From JBIYSM02 sp044759095 (GTDB lineage: Bacteria; Bacillota; Bacilli; Brevibacillales; Brevibacillaceae), in assembly GCF_044759095.2 (NCBI RefSeq), contig NZ_JBIYSM020000029.1:1-56011 (forward strand): DNA of 56,011 nt. The letters are read 5' to 3'. Within the stretch, counting starts at the first letter, position 1; every line of letters begins with the position of its first letter. The notes under the pieces were generated by a model. That model ran no database searches, was not told the origin of the DNA, and saw only the letters and a program-made list of their open reading frames with translations. Shown piece by piece: positions 32,583-40,905 of the stretch. Position numbers and translations under genes: made by a program.

Positions 32583-34154
32583 ATGTCGAGTTTATTGGAT
32601 GCGCTGCAGGAGTCTGTTCACACGTGCCCCGACAAGCCTTTTTTATATGACAAACAAGGAGTCATCTCCTTTCGGGAGTTGGATGAACAGTCTGATCGGC
32701 TGGCAACCGCTTTTTTACAGATTGGCATTCAACGAGGAGACAAAATCGGGATTTGTGCTTTGAATCAACCAGAATGGCTGATGACATTCTTTGCCGCCGC
32801 CAAAATCGGTGCCGTGGTCGTTACCCTGAACCCGCGATACCGGGCCGCCGAATTCGATTACATGCTCAATCAATCCGAATGCAAAGCGCTCGTCTGTCTC
32901 GATACCTTGCAGGATTTTGATTACGCCTCCTTTTTCGGACAATTTCGTACTCATGTACCGAAGTTGACGCACTACATCTTCATCGGGAACGGATTCGAAG
33001 GCAGCTATTCCTTTGCCCAACTGGCAGAGAAAGAGACCGACAGGGAGCAGCTTTTACAGGCGCGTCAGCAAGTGCAGGATGACGATACGCTGATTATGAT
33101 TTACACGTCAGGAACCACGGGAAAGCCGAAAGGAAGCATGATTACCCACCGCAGTATGACCAGCTCGGCTCGTGCCGAAGCGCAGCATTTAAGGTTTGGA
33201 GCAGAAGACAACATCATCTGCAGTCTACCGCTTAGCCATGTCGGCGGGATCACCTGTACGATTCTTTCCGCATTGGTCAGCCAGGCAAGCGTGACGTTGA
33301 TTCCCAGTTTTCGCCCGGATTGGGTGCTTGAGGCCATTCATCAAGGGAAGCCGACAATCATGGCTGGGGTCCCCACCATGTACGTCATGCTGCTGGGCTA
33401 CAAGGACATTGACCGCTGCAATTTTTCCCCGATTCGCTATTGTATTGTCGGAGGATCCAACGTGGACCCGGATCTGCTGCAACGCATTCGAATGAAAATG
33501 CCGCAGGCCCGGATCATTAACTTGTATGGGCTGAGCGAAACGTCTGGTGCCTGTGTGTTATCTCCTCTGCATGATGAATGGGAGGAGGCGGCAAAGAGTT
33601 TAGGGGTCGCGATCGGTGATTATCAAATCAAGGTGGTAGACGAACACAAGCAAGAAGTGCCCAGGGGTGCAGTGGGAGAACTGACCATTCAGGGGGAGTG
33701 TGTAGCAAAAGGTTATTACGACATGCCGGAAGAGACGGAAGAAGCGTTTGGTCCGGAGGGGTGGTTGTACACGGGGGATCTGGCATCCATCGATGAGAAC
33801 AGCCTGATTCATTTCAAAGGCAGGAAAAAAGAGATGTACATTCAGGGAGGATACAACGTGTATCCGATCGAGATCGAAAACGTCCTGGCCTCTCATCCAA
33901 AGGTTGCCATCGCTGCCGGAATAGGCGTTCCCCATGAGGTGTACGGAGAAGTAGGGCATTATTACATCGTGCCCGTACCGGATCAAGAGCCTGCCAGCGA
34001 AGAATTGATGACGTTCTGTCGAGCTTGTCTGGCCGACTATAAAGTGCCCTTTTCCTTTGAATTTGTCAATCAGCTGCCGTTAACCCCGGCAGGGAAAGTG
34101 CAAAAAGTGACGTTGAAACAACAATACGCACAGAAAAGGAGTATGCAGCGATGA
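32583..34154 (+). CDS. AMP-forming acyl-CoA synthetase (first of three)
   Basis: The 523-residue adenylate-forming enzyme has P-loop-like MIYTSGTTGKPKGSMITH, A5 segment NLYGLSETSGACVLSP, A7 GWLYTGDLA, A8 hinge FKGRKKEMYIQGGYNVYP and the C-terminal lysine segment LTPAGKVQKVT. It activates a free carboxylic acid to the CoA thioester, the entry step of the pathway. It overlaps the next ligase by 4 bases (ATGA). Confidence 0.9.
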   Translation: MSSLLDALQESVHTCPDKPFLYDKQGVISFRELDEQSDRLATAFLQIGIQRGDKIGICALNQPEWLMTFFAAAKIGAVVVTLNPRYRAAEFDYMLNQSECKALVCLDTLQDFDYASFFGQFRTHVPKLTHYIFIGNGFEGSYSFAQLAEKETDREQLLQARQQVQDDDTLIMIYTSGTTGKPKGSMITHRSMTSSARAEAQHLRFGAEDNIICSLPLSHVGGITCTILSALVSQASVTLIPSFRPDWVLEAIHQGKPTIMAGVPTMYVMLLGYKDIDRCNFSPIRYCIVGGSNVDPDLLQRIRMKMPQARIINLYGLSETSGACVLSPLHDEWEEAAKSLGVAIGDYQIKVVDEHKQEVPRGAVGELTIQGECVAKGYYDMPEETEEAFGPEGWLYTGDLASIDENSLIHFKGRKKEMYIQGGYNVYPIEIENVLASHPKVAIAAGIGVPHEVYGEVGHYYIVPVPDQEPASEELMTFCRACLADYKVPFSFEFVNQLPLTPAGKVQKVTLKQQYAQKRSMQR

Positions 34155-35701
34155 TGAATATCTCTGTGATCAATCGGGTAGCCATTGGGGATGCATTGCG
34201 CCGCAGCGCTCGCAAATATCCCGACAAGACGGCGATTGTGGATGGAATGAACCGAATCACGTTTGCCGAGTTGGACAGACAATGCAATCAGTTTGCTCAT
34301 TATTTGCTCGCGCAAGGATTGAAAAAAGGAGACACCGTGGCTACCATCTGCGGAAATTCCCTTCCTTTCGTGATTGTGATGTACGGGATTGCCAAGGCAG
34401 GGTTAACGTGGGTTCCGCTCAATCCGGGATTATCGTTGGAGGAAAAGCTCTACATCTTGCACCACAGCGAAGCAAAATTGCTTGTTGCGGATGAGCCGTT
34501 CCTGCAAGCAGCTCGCGAAGACCTGCTGAGAGTGTCTCCCGCGTTCATCATGATTCCTGCTGAGGATGCGCCGTTTTATCAGATTTATTCTGAATATTCT
34601 GCCGACGATCCTGAAGTAGAGATTACAGACCGTGAAGTCGCGCAAATCATGTACACGAGCGGAACGACAGGAATGCCAAAAGGCGTCATGATCAGCCACC
34701 TTTCCGTTGCGTTTTCAGCACTCAGCAACATCATCGAGCTGGACATAAAGCCTCATTGTGTCCAAACCGTTCTGATGCCGTTGTTTCATTGCGCACAGCA
34801 TACGTTTTTGCAAACCTTTGTCACGATCGGCGGCACCAGTATCATCTTGAAACGTTTTGAACCGGAATCCCTGATGAGATCCATTCAGGAAGAAAAAATC
34901 ACAAACATGTTCGCCTTGCCGATGATGTATCGAATGATTCTGGCGCACCCCAACCGGTCCTCTTATGATCTCAGTTCGCTGCAATCATGCTTGTACGCGA
35001 TGGCGCCGATGGATCAGATTACATTGGAAACGGCGATTCACGAATTGAAAGCAGATTTCTCGCTCGGAACGGGGCAAACCGAAATCTATCCGGCCACGAT
35101 GATTTTTAAACCGGAAGATCAACTGCGGAAATTCGGATCGTACTGGGGAACTTCAACGATAATGAACGACACGGCGGTGATGGATGAAAAGGGGAACCTG
35201 CTTCCACCCGGACAAATCGGGGAAATTGTGCACCGAGGGCCCAACGTCATGAACGGCTACCTGAAAAACGAAGAAGCGACCGAGATGAGCAGAGCGTACG
35301 GTTGGCATCATACCGGTGACTTGGGGTATTTCGATGAAGACGGTCTCATGGTATTTGTCGATCGCAAGAAGGACATGATTAAGACCGGCGGTGAAAATGT
35401 AGCGTCCATCCGGGTTGAACAAGTCATGTACCTGCATAAAAAGGTGGCAAGTGCTGCCGTTGTCGGTCTGCCTCATGAACATTGGAACGAAGCCGTAACC
35501 GCCTTTGTGATACCTGTTCCCGGTGAATCGCTTACGCAAGAAGAACTGCTCGAGCATTGCAAGCAGCACCTGGCCGGTTTCCAGATTCCCAAACGGGTAA
35601 AAATTGTGGAAAAGCTGCCGATGACGACCACAGGAAAAATTCAAAAATCGATCCTTCGTGAACAGTATAAACACCTGTATCAAATCTCCGATGATCAATA
35701 A
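34151..35701 (+). CDS. AMP-forming acyl-CoA synthetase (second of three)
   Basis: The 516-residue enzyme has IMYTSGTTGMPKGVMISH, LGTGQTEIYPATMIF in place of the usual YGLTE motif, HTGDLGYFDEDG, FVDRKKDMIKTGGENV and the lysine region TTTGKIQKSIL. The unusual A5 region (GTGQTEIYPAT) suggests a substrate specificity different from its two neighbours. It starts inside the stop of the previous ligase gene. Confidence 0.9.
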   Translation: MMNISVINRVAIGDALRRSARKYPDKTAIVDGMNRITFAELDRQCNQFAHYLLAQGLKKGDTVATICGNSLPFVIVMYGIAKAGLTWVPLNPGLSLEEKLYILHHSEAKLLVADEPFLQAAREDLLRVSPAFIMIPAEDAPFYQIYSEYSADDPEVEITDREVAQIMYTSGTTGMPKGVMISHLSVAFSALSNIIELDIKPHCVQTVLMPLFHCAQHTFLQTFVTIGGTSIILKRFEPESLMRSIQEEKITNMFALPMMYRMILAHPNRSSYDLSSLQSCLYAMAPMDQITLETAIHELKADFSLGTGQTEIYPATMIFKPEDQLRKFGSYWGTSTIMNDTAVMDEKGNLLPPGQIGEIVHRGPNVMNGYLKNEEATEMSRAYGWHHTGDLGYFDEDGLMVFVDRKKDMIKTGGENVASIRVEQVMYLHKKVASAAVVGLPHEHWNEAVTAFVIPVPGESLTQEELLEHCKQHLAGFQIPKRVKIVEKLPMTTTGKIQKSILREQYKHLYQISDDQ

Positions 35702-35721
35702 AGCGGAACGGGGTGAAACGT

Positions 35722-37245
35722 ATGGTAAAAGGGATCGGTTCCTGGCTGCCTAAGCAATGTGAACGGTTTGGGGACAAAACAGCGCTTGTCTATCGAGAGA
35801 AGCGATTCACCTATGCTCAATTCAATGAGAGAGTGAATCGGTTGGCTGATTGTTTCCTTGCACAGGGTGTTCAAAAAGGGACGCGCGTTGGTGCCATTTT
35901 ATTTAATACAAATGAGATGATCGAGGTTTTATTCGCTTGCGCCAAGATCGGTGCCATTTGTGTGCCGATCAACTATCGGCTGAGCGTTGATGAGATAGAG
36001 TATATTGCAAACGATGCAGGAGTGGACTGGCTGTTCTATGATGAACGAATGCAAGCGGCAGTGACAGAGTTAACCAAACGAAAGACTGCCATTCAAACGT
36101 GGGTACACGTGGGTGCTGCCGTTCCATTTGGCCAATTGGAATACGAAGGGTTGTTGCGTGAAGGGAACAATCAGGAGCCGTATGTTTCGGTTCACATCGA
36201 TGATGTGCACATGATGATGTACACCTCCGGTACCACAGGCAAACCCAAAGGTGTGATGCTGTCACACGGCAATACCTTGTGGAACGCCATTAATGCCGTT
36301 CATGCAATGTCATTGCAGGATGATGACAGTACGCTTACCGTAGCGCCTCTTTTTCATATCGGCGGAATGAATGTATTTACCACCACGCTGCTCTATAAAG
36401 GCGGGAAGGTCGTTCTCCACGACAAATTTGATCCGGTACTCACCTTGGAGACGATCGGAAAAGAAAAAATCACAACCCTGTTCATGGTGCCAGCCATGTG
36501 GTTGGCGATCATGCATCTCCCCAACTTCGACCACTACGACCTTGGCTCGCTCCGGCTGAACGTATCTGGAGGTGCGCCCTGCCCGCTTACTGTAATCGAA
36601 TTTTTCCAGAAACGGAACATCCCTTTTTATGAAGGGTTCGGCTTAACGGAAACGGCACCGTTCGTAGCCTTGCTCGATCCGGCGAACAGTTTGCGGAAAA
36701 ACGGCTCCATCGGAAAGACGCCGATTCATACCGATGCGCGTGTGGTAAACGAAGCGGGGATCGATGTGCAAGCAAATGAAATTGGAGAGTTAATTGTTCG
36801 CGGGCCGAATGTCATGAAGGGGTATTGGAATTTGCCGGAAGCGACTCAGAACGTGATGAAAGAGGGCTGGTTTTATACGGGGGATTTGGCACGTGTTGAT
36901 GAAGAGGGCTTTTTCTACATCGTAGATCGGAAAAAAGACATGATTATCACAGGAGGAGAAAACGTTTATCCGACCGAGGTCGAGCAGGTGATCATGCGGT
37001 ATCCAGGGGTTCGCGAGGTTGCCGTGATCGGTGTGCATGATGAATTTTGGGGAGAATCAGTCAAGGCCTTTGTGGTTTTACAAGATCATTTGCAATCGCT
37101 TACAGTGGAGGAACTCAGAAATCACTGCGAGGGAAAGCTTGCCCATTTTAAAATGCCGAAGTTTCTCGAAATCATTCCGCAATTGCCTCGCAATGCAACG
37201 GGTAAAATTCTCAAGAACGTTTTGAGAGAACAAGGAGGGAAATGA
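35722..37245 (+). CDS. AMP-forming acyl-CoA synthetase (third of three)
   Basis: The 507-residue enzyme has MMYTSGTTGKPKGVMLSH, YEGFGLTETAPFVALL, GWFYTGDLARVDEEG, IVDRKKDMIITGGENVYP and PRNATGKILKNVL, closest in pattern to medium/long-chain fatty acyl-CoA ligases (FadD-like, YngI/LcfB). I prefer the ATG at 35722 over the in-frame GTG at 35713, which lies in the GGGGTGA ribosome binding site. The MaoC gene follows after 3 bases. Confidence 0.9.
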   Translation: MVKGIGSWLPKQCERFGDKTALVYREKRFTYAQFNERVNRLADCFLAQGVQKGTRVGAILFNTNEMIEVLFACAKIGAICVPINYRLSVDEIEYIANDAGVDWLFYDERMQAAVTELTKRKTAIQTWVHVGAAVPFGQLEYEGLLREGNNQEPYVSVHIDDVHMMMYTSGTTGKPKGVMLSHGNTLWNAINAVHAMSLQDDDSTLTVAPLFHIGGMNVFTTTLLYKGGKVVLHDKFDPVLTLETIGKEKITTLFMVPAMWLAIMHLPNFDHYDLGSLRLNVSGGAPCPLTVIEFFQKRNIPFYEGFGLTETAPFVALLDPANSLRKNGSIGKTPIHTDARVVNEAGIDVQANEIGELIVRGPNVMKGYWNLPEATQNVMKEGWFYTGDLARVDEEGFFYIVDRKKDMIITGGENVYPTEVEQVIMRYPGVREVAVIGVHDEFWGESVKAFVVLQDHLQSLTVEELRNHCEGKLAHFKMPKFLEIIPQLPRNATGKILKNVLREQGGK

Positions 37246-37248
37246 ACA

Positions 37249-37698
37249 ATGTTTACCAAATATGTAGAAGAATACGAAATGGGTGAATTGTGGAGATCAC
37301 GCGGTCGGACCATAACGGAAACGGATATCATCTTATTCGCCGGTCTCAGCGGGGATTGGCACCCGCTGCACACGGATCAGGAGTTTGCCAAAGAGACGAT
37401 GTTTCAACAGCGAATTGCCCATGGCACCTTGATTTTGTCCGTGGCCACCGGATTGATACAAATGGATCCGAATGTCGTGGTTGCGTTCTACGGGATTGAT
37501 CACCTCCGATTTACGGCGCCAACCTTTATTGGCGACACCGTGCACGTAGAAATGGAAGTGACCGATGTTCTCTCTCGAGAGGACGGAAAAGGCGTTCTCA
37601 CCGTCCGGCAACAGGTGAAAAAACAGTCAGGGGAGACTGTCATTGTCGGGACGATCCGTGTGTTGCTGAATAGCAGAAAGGAAGGGGCGCCTCTCTAA
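37249..37698 (+). CDS. MaoC-family (R)-specific enoyl-CoA hydratase
   Basis: The 149-residue hot-dog-fold protein has the hydratase-2 signature FAGLSGDWHPLHTDQEFAKE with the catalytic Asp/His pair, followed by RIAHGTLILSVATGL. It hydrates trans-2-enoyl-CoA. It is the last enzyme of the clearly metabolic part of the operon; the gene after it differs in base composition. Confidence 0.88.
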   Translation: MFTKYVEEYEMGELWRSRGRTITETDIILFAGLSGDWHPLHTDQEFAKETMFQQRIAHGTLILSVATGLIQMDPNVVVAFYGIDHLRFTAPTFIGDTVHVEMEVTDVLSREDGKGVLTVRQQVKKQSGETVIVGTIRVLLNSRKEGAPL

Positions 37699-37715
37699 TT
37701 GAACGGAGGAAAATA

Positions 37716-38807
37716 ATGAAACAAGAACAAGCAAAAGCAACGATTGAAAAAAAACTGCGTGGAATCGTTGACTCCAATCCAAAGCTTCTGAATGCTTATT
37801 TGCTGATTCATTCGGATAAGCTTCATATTCACTGGAATATGGCTTACGGGCAAACAGACGATATGCCTGCGGATCCAGAGCAACCTTATCATACTGCAAG
37901 CATTGGAAAAACGTTTACTGCTGTGATTATTGCAATGCTAGTTGAAGAAGGAAAAGTTCGCTATAGTGATCCGATTGCGAAGTATTTACCGGAAGAGATC
38001 TTAAAAGACTTGCATATCTATAAAGGCAAAGACTATTCCAATGAAATTCGTATCGAACATGTAGTAAGCAATACATCAGGACTTCCGGATTATTATGAAG
38101 ATAAACCTAAAGGGGGCAAACATTTTTTGAAGATTCTGCTTGAAGAACCTTCACGAGTTTGGACCCCGCAAGAAACCATCCAATGGTCAAAGCAATACCT
38201 TAGCCCCCGTTTTTCACCGGGAAATGGCTTGCACTATACAAATACAGGTTTTAACCTTTTAGGATTGATTATCGAAAAGATTACGTCTAGGCCTTATCAT
38301 GAAGTGCTCCATGAGTACATTTTTCAGCGACTCCATATGAATCACTCCTATTTATCCCAGTATTCGGAGCCCGCAGTAAAAAGCAGTTACCCTGTAGCCA
38401 GTCTATATTCATTGGAAGGACCCATTAACGTTGAAAACTACCGCAGTTTCAGCAGTATTTATGCTGCAGGGCAAACGGTTAGCACGTCCGAAGATTTACT
38501 TGTATTTATGAAAGCATTGGTAGGAAATCAGATCATCCAACATGAATCACTTGAAACCATGCAAAAATGGACAAAAATGTGGATGGGCGTAGATTATGGT
38601 TATGGTCTCATGAGGGTCCGGATGATTCCATTTATTCAAAAATATAACGTATGGGGACATATAGGTTCGACCGGTTCCTTTCTGTTTTACAATCCTGCAA
38701 TGGATGTTTATATCATTGGCACTTTCAATAAAGTAGGGTATGTAGGTCAAAGTGTTCGCTTTGCATTTCATATCCTGCGAACCTTATCGAAATGCGGGAA
38801 TGAGTAG
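37716..38807 (+). CDS. Serine hydrolase of the class C beta-lactamase / penicillin-binding family
   Basis: The 363-residue protein has the SxxK nucleophile motif in TASIGKTFTA (about residue 68), the second-motif tyrosine in LHYTNTGFNLLG and HIGSTGS as the third (KTG-like) motif. No signal peptide is visible, so it may be a cytoplasmic esterase or D-aminopeptidase-like enzyme rather than a beta-lactamase. The gene is distinctly AT-richer than the acyl-CoA genes, though only 17 bases follow the maoC stop, so it looks like a later addition to the operon. A hairpin terminator lies 38 bases after its stop. Confidence 0.82.
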   Translation: MKQEQAKATIEKKLRGIVDSNPKLLNAYLLIHSDKLHIHWNMAYGQTDDMPADPEQPYHTASIGKTFTAVIIAMLVEEGKVRYSDPIAKYLPEEILKDLHIYKGKDYSNEIRIEHVVSNTSGLPDYYEDKPKGGKHFLKILLEEPSRVWTPQETIQWSKQYLSPRFSPGNGLHYTNTGFNLLGLIIEKITSRPYHEVLHEYIFQRLHMNHSYLSQYSEPAVKSSYPVASLYSLEGPINVENYRSFSSIYAAGQTVSTSEDLLVFMKALVGNQIIQHESLETMQKWTKMWMGVDYGYGLMRVRMIPFIQKYNVWGHIGSTGSFLFYNPAMDVYIIGTFNKVGYVGQSVRFAFHILRTLSKCGNE

Positions 38808-38845
38808 ACACATGCCTGTATCGGTCAAATCAAGTACCCAACTCG

Positions 38846-38877
38846 GAGAGCACTGCAAATGTGCTCTCTTGGTTTGG
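38846..38877 (+). terminator. Hairpin ending the acyl-CoA operon
   Basis: GAGAGCAC (38846-38853) pairs perfectly with GTGCTCTC (38861-38868) around 7 bases, followed by TTGGTTTGG. The U tail is weak. Confidence 0.6.
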
Positions 38878-38910
38878 ATAGGGGGGCTGTTTTCATTTGC
38901 GGAGCGCCTT

Positions 38911-39083
38911 TGCCAGCCTGCCAGCGTAGAGACGTAGACACGGGGATCAAGGGGGTGTTAGTCTCCCTTCCTTGTGAAACCCAGATGTTGAGCCCCCGCC
39001 CCGTGGATCGTCTCGGAGCGGACAGATAAACCCCTTGGCGGGCTGGCAACGAAGCGAAGCAAAGAGAACGCCTTCGTTTTCCA
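38911..39083 (+). other. Unrecognised nested-stem element, possible structured RNA
   Basis: Successive arms pair in nested order. TGCCAGCCTGCC (38911-38922) pairs with GGCGGGCTGGCA (39037-39048), GAGACG with CGTCTC, CACGGGG with CCCCGTG, and GGGGG with CCCCC, leaving an unpaired core of about 36 bases. A further hairpin with a TTTTCC tail (ACGAAGCG/CGCCTTCGT) ends at 39083 and could be its terminator. I do not recognise the family. The rest of the gap up to lexA holds a GCGTGT/ACACGC hairpin (39111-39134) and an AGAGCCATGGA/TCCATGGCTCT palindrome (39278-39308) next to the lexA stop. Confidence 0.4.
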
Positions 39084-39332
39084 ATAAACGGAACGGGTCG
39101 ATAAAAAAGGCGTGTCAGCACATGGTCTAACACGCAGTAAATTGGGGTGGAGCGAGCGATGTGGGATGATCTGCCGCATCCTATCCAGCGCACCCTCGAT
39201 ATAGTGTATGCAGAGGACTCGAAACTGCTTGGACAAAAAAATAAACCGTTTCTACGGAATGAAAATCGAGATTCACAAGAGCCATGGAGATACCCCTTCC
39301 ATGGCTCTAAACACGCTTTTTTCGTACTGTGT

Positions 39333-39956
39333 CTAGTGAAGCAGACGGTACACGCCGATCACTTTGCCGAGAATGGTTACAGAATCAAGGATGATCGGTT
39401 CCATGGTTGAATTTTCCGGCTGCAGGCGGAAGTGGTTTTTTTCCTTGAAAAAACGCTTCACTGTGGCTTCGTCTTCTTCCGTCATGGCGACCACAATGTC
39501 ACCGTTATTGGCGACACTCTGCTGGCGCACAATCACGTAATCGCCGTCCAGGATGCCTGCTTCGATCATACTGTCACCGGAAACGCGGAGCATGTACACC
39601 TTGTCCGAAGTGACGATATTTTCCGGCAACGGGAAATACTCTTCCACGTCCTCCACTGCGGTAATGGGCTGGCCCGCGGTAACTTTACCGACTACGGGGA
39701 CACGAACGACCGACAATTCGAAATCGTCCTGGAAACGATCTTCGTCGCTCAACAACTCAATCGCACGAGGCTTGGTCGGGTCCCGGCGAATCAGGCCTTT
39801 CTTCTCCAGGCGGGCGAGATGACCATGCACGGTGGAGCTGGATGCGAGGCCGACTGCCTCGCCAATTTCCCGAACCGAGGGAGGATATCCCTTGTCTTTT
39901 ACTTCTTTACGGATAAAGTCAATGATAGCTTGCTGACGATTGGACAGTTTGGACAT
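39333..39956 (-). CDS. lexA: SOS repressor LexA
   Basis: The 207-residue repressor has the N-terminal winged helix (LSNRQQAIIDFIRKEVKDKG, PSVREIGEAVGLASSSTVHG), the Ala-Gly self-cleavage site in KVTAGQPI, the catalytic Ser in SGDSMIEAGILDGDY and Lys in ATVKRFF. RecA-stimulated self-cleavage induces the SOS genes. The ATG at 39956 has a GAGGTG site 6 bases away; the frame extends 17 codons further without one. The leader is unusual: dispersed repeats fill the roughly 390 bases between it and the SOS-box promoter. Confidence 0.97.
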   Translation of the reverse strand: MSKLSNRQQAIIDFIRKEVKDKGYPPSVREIGEAVGLASSSTVHGHLARLEKKGLIRRDPTKPRAIELLSDEDRFQDDFELSVVRVPVVGKVTAGQPITAVEDVEEYFPLPENIVTSDKVYMLRVSGDSMIEAGILDGDYVIVRQQSVANNGDIVVAMTEEDEATVKRFFKEKNHFRLQPENSTMEPIILDSVTILGKVIGVYRLLH

Positions 39957-39985
39957 GAGTGACACCTCATTTTTGGAATATAGGA

Positions 39986-40077
39986 ATGTATAAAAAGGGA
40001 CCGTCAAATACAGCGTCTCGGAAAGGGTTCGGGGCCCCAGCCGACACCAGCGTCAGCTTACGTCGCCTGGGTTTTCT
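39986..40077 (+). repeat. Repeat A2: short divergent copy of family A
   Basis: TGTATAAAAAGGGACC...TACAGCG...GGTTCGGGGCCCC aligns with the 5' half of A1. The inner hairpin is replaced by a single stem (CCCAG-C-CGAC with GTCG-C-CTGGG), and it ends GGGTTTTCTCA. It runs directly into repeat B1. Confidence 0.65.
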
Positions 40078-40078
40078 C

Positions 40079-40206
40079 ATCGTGTAGGAAAGTTTAAGTT
40101 TGCTACAGCGTTAATGCATCAGTATCTGAAACTTTCCGAAACGCATAAAAAGCTTCCTCTAAGGAAGAACCAGCTTCTACGATGGACTTCGACAGAAGCT
40201 TTTTTT
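40079..40206 (+). repeat. Repeat B1: first of a tandem pair of family B
   Basis: This 128-base unit has three hairpins. GGAAAGTTT...AAACTTTCC has a long loop. The second is the short CTTCCT/AGGAAG. The third, AGCTTCT...AGAAGCT, has an inner CGA...TCG and ends in a T run (terminator-like). The second hairpin, read on the opposite (lexA) strand, is also followed by a T run. Confidence 0.85.
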
Positions 40207-40333
40207 ATCGTGTAGGAAAGTTTAAGTTTGCTACAGCGTTAATGCATCAGTATCTGAAACTTTCCGAAACGCATAAAAAGCTTCCTCTAAGGAAGAACCA
40301 GCTTCTACGAATGGACTTCGACAGAAGCTTTTT
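40207..40333 (+). repeat. Repeat B2: second of the tandem pair
   Basis: Nearly identical to B1, including the first loop. It differs by one inserted A in the third hairpin and a shorter T run, so the duplication is recent. It ends 19 bases from the lexA -10 hexamer. Confidence 0.85.
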
Positions 40334-40351
40334 ATACGAAAAGTTTTCTAT

Positions 40352-40380
40352 ATTATACCATGGGATCTTGCGTTCGACAA
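40352..40380 (-). promoter_or_regulatory. Distal lexA promoter overlapped by an SOS box
   Basis: On the minus strand: TTGTCG (complement of 40375-40380), 17 bases, TATAAT (complement of 40352-40357). A nearer candidate (TTGACG, 19 bases, TATATT on the minus strand near 39978-40008) lies inside repeat A2 and has no SOS box. Confidence 0.65.
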
Positions 40381-40391
40381 ACATAAGTTCG
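40378..40391. promoter_or_regulatory. SOS (LexA) box, lexA side
   Basis: CAAACATAAGTTCG differs from CGAAC-N4-GTTCG by one base and overlaps the lexA -35. Confidence 0.8.
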
Positions 40392-40401
40392 TTTTTTTCT
40401 C

Positions 40402-40430
40402 TTGACATGAACGTATGTTCGCATTATTCT
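40402..40430 (+). promoter_or_regulatory. yneA promoter
   Basis: TTGACA (40402-40407), 17 bases, TATTCT (40425-40430). The spacer contains the second SOS box. Confidence 0.8.
40408..40421. promoter_or_regulatory. SOS (LexA) box, yneA side
   Basis: TGAACGTATGTTCG fits CGAAC-N4-GTTCG except at the first base and sits between -35 and -10 of yneA, an ideal repressor position. Confidence 0.88.
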
Positions 40431-40469
40431 AGAATCAAGAAACAGAACAAGTGTTTGTAGGGGGCTATT

Positions 40470-40808
40470 ATGATGAATACCGTATCCGTACATAATCGTT
40501 TTGCGAAAAAGCCGGTTCGCAAAGGTCGCATAGGCATTACCAGAGGTCAGGCACTCATCTTTTTGCTGGCATTTACTCTCTTTTTTTATCTGTTGACAGA
40601 ACTTGTGTTCGCATCCGAATCCCATCAGGAACCGGCGAGCAAACTGATTACGGTTCAAGCGGGAGACAGCTTGTGGAAGCTGGCGAAACGCCATCAGGAT
40701 GCGGCTGGCATGAATGTGCAGGAACTGGTGGATGCCATTATGGAGTTGAACCGGTTGGACAGCGTTATGATCTATCCCGGTCAAAACATCAAAATCCCGT
40801 TGAAATAA
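40470..40808 (+). CDS. yneA: SOS-induced cell division suppressor YneA
   Basis: The 112-residue protein has one transmembrane helix (ALIFLLAFTLFFYLLTELVF, residues 28-47) and an extracellular LysM domain (ITVQAGDSLWKLAKRH, IYPGQNIKIPLK). YneA delays septation during DNA damage in B. subtilis. It is divergent from lexA under an SOS-box promoter, as in B. subtilis. A second in-frame ATG follows at once; the TAGGGGGC site serves either. In B. subtilis yneB lies between yneA and ynzC; it is missing here. Confidence 0.93.
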   Translation: MMNTVSVHNRFAKKPVRKGRIGITRGQALIFLLAFTLFFYLLTELVFASESHQEPASKLITVQAGDSLWKLAKRHQDAAGMNVQELVDAIMELNRLDSVMIYPGQNIKIPLK

Positions 40809-40905
40809 AGAAAGAAAGTGCATCTTTGCGTATTCTTCCCAATCACATGCTCTTCCTGTTGTGTTATAATAGAGCGGCATTCTTATGTGACAGGAGGTAG
40901 CGCTT

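Noticed and set aside
38825..39236. Minus-strand ORFs of 92 and 122 residues in the gap before lexA
   Set aside because: They cover the nested-stem element, are arginine/proline-rich and have no start signal; considered as a possible transposase tail but no motif supports it.
39147..39410. Plus-strand ORF of 87 residues running into lexA
   Set aside because: Its first 40 residues look protein-like and a weak ribosome binding site exists, but the second half is antisense to lexA and no family is recognised.
40079..40333. CRISPR-like array
   Set aside because: Only two units of 128 bases with no spacer pattern and no cas genes; it is a tandem dispersed repeat.
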